Shown: piece by piece, positions 63,054-64,000 of the stretch
Position numbering within the stretch: position 1 is the stretch's first letter
Layout of the letters: each line of letters begins with the position of its first letter
NCBI RefSeq assembly: GCF_030812415.1
Contig: NZ_JAUSST010000009.1
Span: 124,001-188,000, forward strand
Direction: 5' to 3'
DNA from: Paenibacillus harenae
Lineage (GTDB): Bacteria; Bacillota; Bacilli; Paenibacillales; Paenibacillaceae
DNA length: 64,000 nucleotides
Translations under genes and position numbers: made by a program
The notes under the pieces: generated by a model
The model's input: the letters and a program-made list of their open reading frames with translations, nothing else
Told to the model about the DNA's origin: nothing
The model's database searches: none

Positions 63054-63863
63054 ATGGGGTATTACGTGGAAGTGGAGACTGATGTGAAAATATACGTAGA
63101 GGACGTGAATCCGTCCTGCACGAACGTGATCCTGTTCATACATGGCTGGCCGGCGAGCCATAAGCTGTTCGAGTATCAGTTTGGCGTGCTGCCGGCGATG
63201 GGCTATCGCTGTATCGGCATCGACCTTCGCGGCTTCGGCCAATCCGACAAGCCGTGGGAAGGGTATAGCTATGATAGGCTTGCGGACGATATCCGCTGCG
63301 TTGTCGAGGCGCTTGGACTACGGAGCTTCTCGCTTGCAGCGCACTCTGTCGGCGGCGCGATTGCGATCCGGTATATGGCCCGTTACCAAGGGTACGGCGT
63401 GAAGAAGCTGGTGCTGCTCGCTGCTGCTGCACCCAGCTTCACCAAGCGTCCGAAGTTTCCGTACGGCCTGGAGAAGGAAGAAGTGAATCAGCTTATCGAT
63501 GCGACGTATAACAATCGCCCGAGAATGCTGCAGGATCTGACGTATTCGTTCTTCTATCAAAATGTCGGCGAACCTCTAGCGGATTGGTTTTTCCAGATGA
63601 ATCTTCAGGCAGCGGGTTATTCGACGGCGGCAGTGATGGAGTCGCTAAGGGATGAGGTGTTATTCGGCGATCTGCCTTGGATCAAAGTGCCTACCTTGAT
63701 TCTCCAAGGCATTCATGACGAGATCAGCAAACCGCCGCTGGCGGAAGCGCTGCACGAAGGCATCGCCAATTCGCGATTGATATGGCTGTATAATAGCGGT
63801 CACGGATTGATGTGGGAGCAGCGGAACGAGGTCAACGACGAGATAAGCAAGTTTATCGGCTAG
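63054..63863 (+). CDS. alpha/beta hydrolase
   Basis: The 269-residue hydrolase has the oxyanion-hole motif HGWPAS, the nucleophile elbow AAHSVGGAI, acid region LQGIHDEISKP and the His in NSGHGLMWE. These are the features of haloperoxidase- or esterase-like members; the substrate is unknown. GGGAGG lies 7 nt before ATG 63054. Confidence 0.88.
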   Translation: MGYYVEVETDVKIYVEDVNPSCTNVILFIHGWPASHKLFEYQFGVLPAMGYRCIGIDLRGFGQSDKPWEGYSYDRLADDIRCVVEALGLRSFSLAAHSVGGAIAIRYMARYQGYGVKKLVLLAAAAPSFTKRPKFPYGLEKEEVNQLIDATYNNRPRMLQDLTYSFFYQNVGEPLADWFFQMNLQAAGYSTAAVMESLRDEVLFGDLPWIKVPTLILQGIHDEISKPPLAEALHEGIANSRLIWLYNSGHGLMWEQRNEVNDEISKFIG

Positions 63864-63923
63864 CGAAGCAACTTAATGAGCATGTCCTCCGTCTAGAATG
63901 GAAAAATGGAGGGAGCAAAATGA

Positions 63924-64000
63924 ATGAAGCGTTCTATCGGTTGTCGGTCGTTCGCCGTCATGCTTATACTCGTGCTTGCCTTTCTTGCGACAGGCTGCGG
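63924..64000 (+). CDS. lipoprotein, N-terminal part only
   Basis: The window ends inside this gene. The visible 25 codons are a lipoprotein signal peptide: basic MKRSIGCRS, a hydrophobic core and the lipobox FLATGCG. GGAGGGA lies 9 nt before ATG 63924; an ATG at 63920 in another frame is less likely. The mature function cannot be seen. Confidence 0.75.
   Translation, partial: MKRSIGCRSFAVMLILVLAFLATGC

Overview
The window comes from a spore-forming Gram-positive bacterium of the Bacillales, most likely Paenibacillaceae (Paenibacillus or Cohnella-like). The evidence is T-box leaders, a GerA-type germination operon, a YjcZ-type spore peptide with a sigma-K-like promoter, CIRCE-controlled groESL, a comQXPA pheromone locus and PBSX-type phage tail genes. 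GC content is moderate. I see no rRNA, tRNA, CRISPR array or insertion sequence.

Layout. 1-2.9 kb: two tandem T-boxes, leuA and a methyltransferase. 2.9-3.2 kb: a cluster of DnaA boxes in a gene-free gap. 3.4-8.8 kb: a lone ABC ATPase, a small unknown gene and a complete comQ-comX-comP-comA quorum-sensing system whose 57-residue ComX is too short for ordinary gene callers. 8.8-21.4 kb: a block resembling the B. subtilis ydiF-groEL neighbourhood (ABC-F, moaC, mogA, a molybdopterin-binding protein, tatA, tatC, groES, groEL), with an inserted TetR/YhgE efflux-like pair carrying a double operator and a DUF2264 gene. 21.6-24.8 kb: a ROK repressor and an aldo/keto reductase-lactonase pair with related operator-like repeats. 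24.8-28 kb: a 34-codon candidate gene with its own promoter, an MFS transporter and T-box-controlled tyrS, followed by a family of short intergenic repeats.

28.2-44.9 kb is the most notable part. It starts with two unknown minus-strand genes (a coiled-coil protein and a metzincin-like protease). Then comes an ImmA/ImmR-type switch with four matching operator palindromes and a complete contractile-tail module: sheath, tube, frameshifted assembly chaperone, tape measure, LysM and baseplate proteins, fibres, holin and amidase. There is no portal, terminase, protease or capsid gene. This is the architecture of an R-type tailocin (headless phage tail) rather than a prophage. It carries a textbook -1 frameshift site, a five-copy 11-bp repeat array ahead of the tail genes, and a decayed fibre segment.

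45-50.3 kb: a four-gene germinant-receptor operon (A-C-D-B order) and a YjcZ-type peptide gene. 50.3-54.3 kb: a minus-strand D-amino-acid catabolic operon (YheO/DauR-type regulator, D-serine dehydratase/D-threonine aldolase-like enzyme, N-acyl-D-amino-acid deacylase, RidA). 54.4-56.2 kb: a CobW-family GTPase behind a near-perfect Zur box, then a secreted His-rich protein. 56.2-57.6 kb: rearranged DNA holding the first codons of an FAD oxidoreductase and an SGNH hydrolase. 57.9-64 kb: a dCache-HAMP-GGDEF-EAL protein, a PurO-like protein, a TlpA-type thioredoxin, DUF2809, an AlkZ-related protein, an alpha/beta hydrolase and the start of a lipoprotein gene.

All functional assignments are from reading motifs and remembered family features. 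No database search was run.
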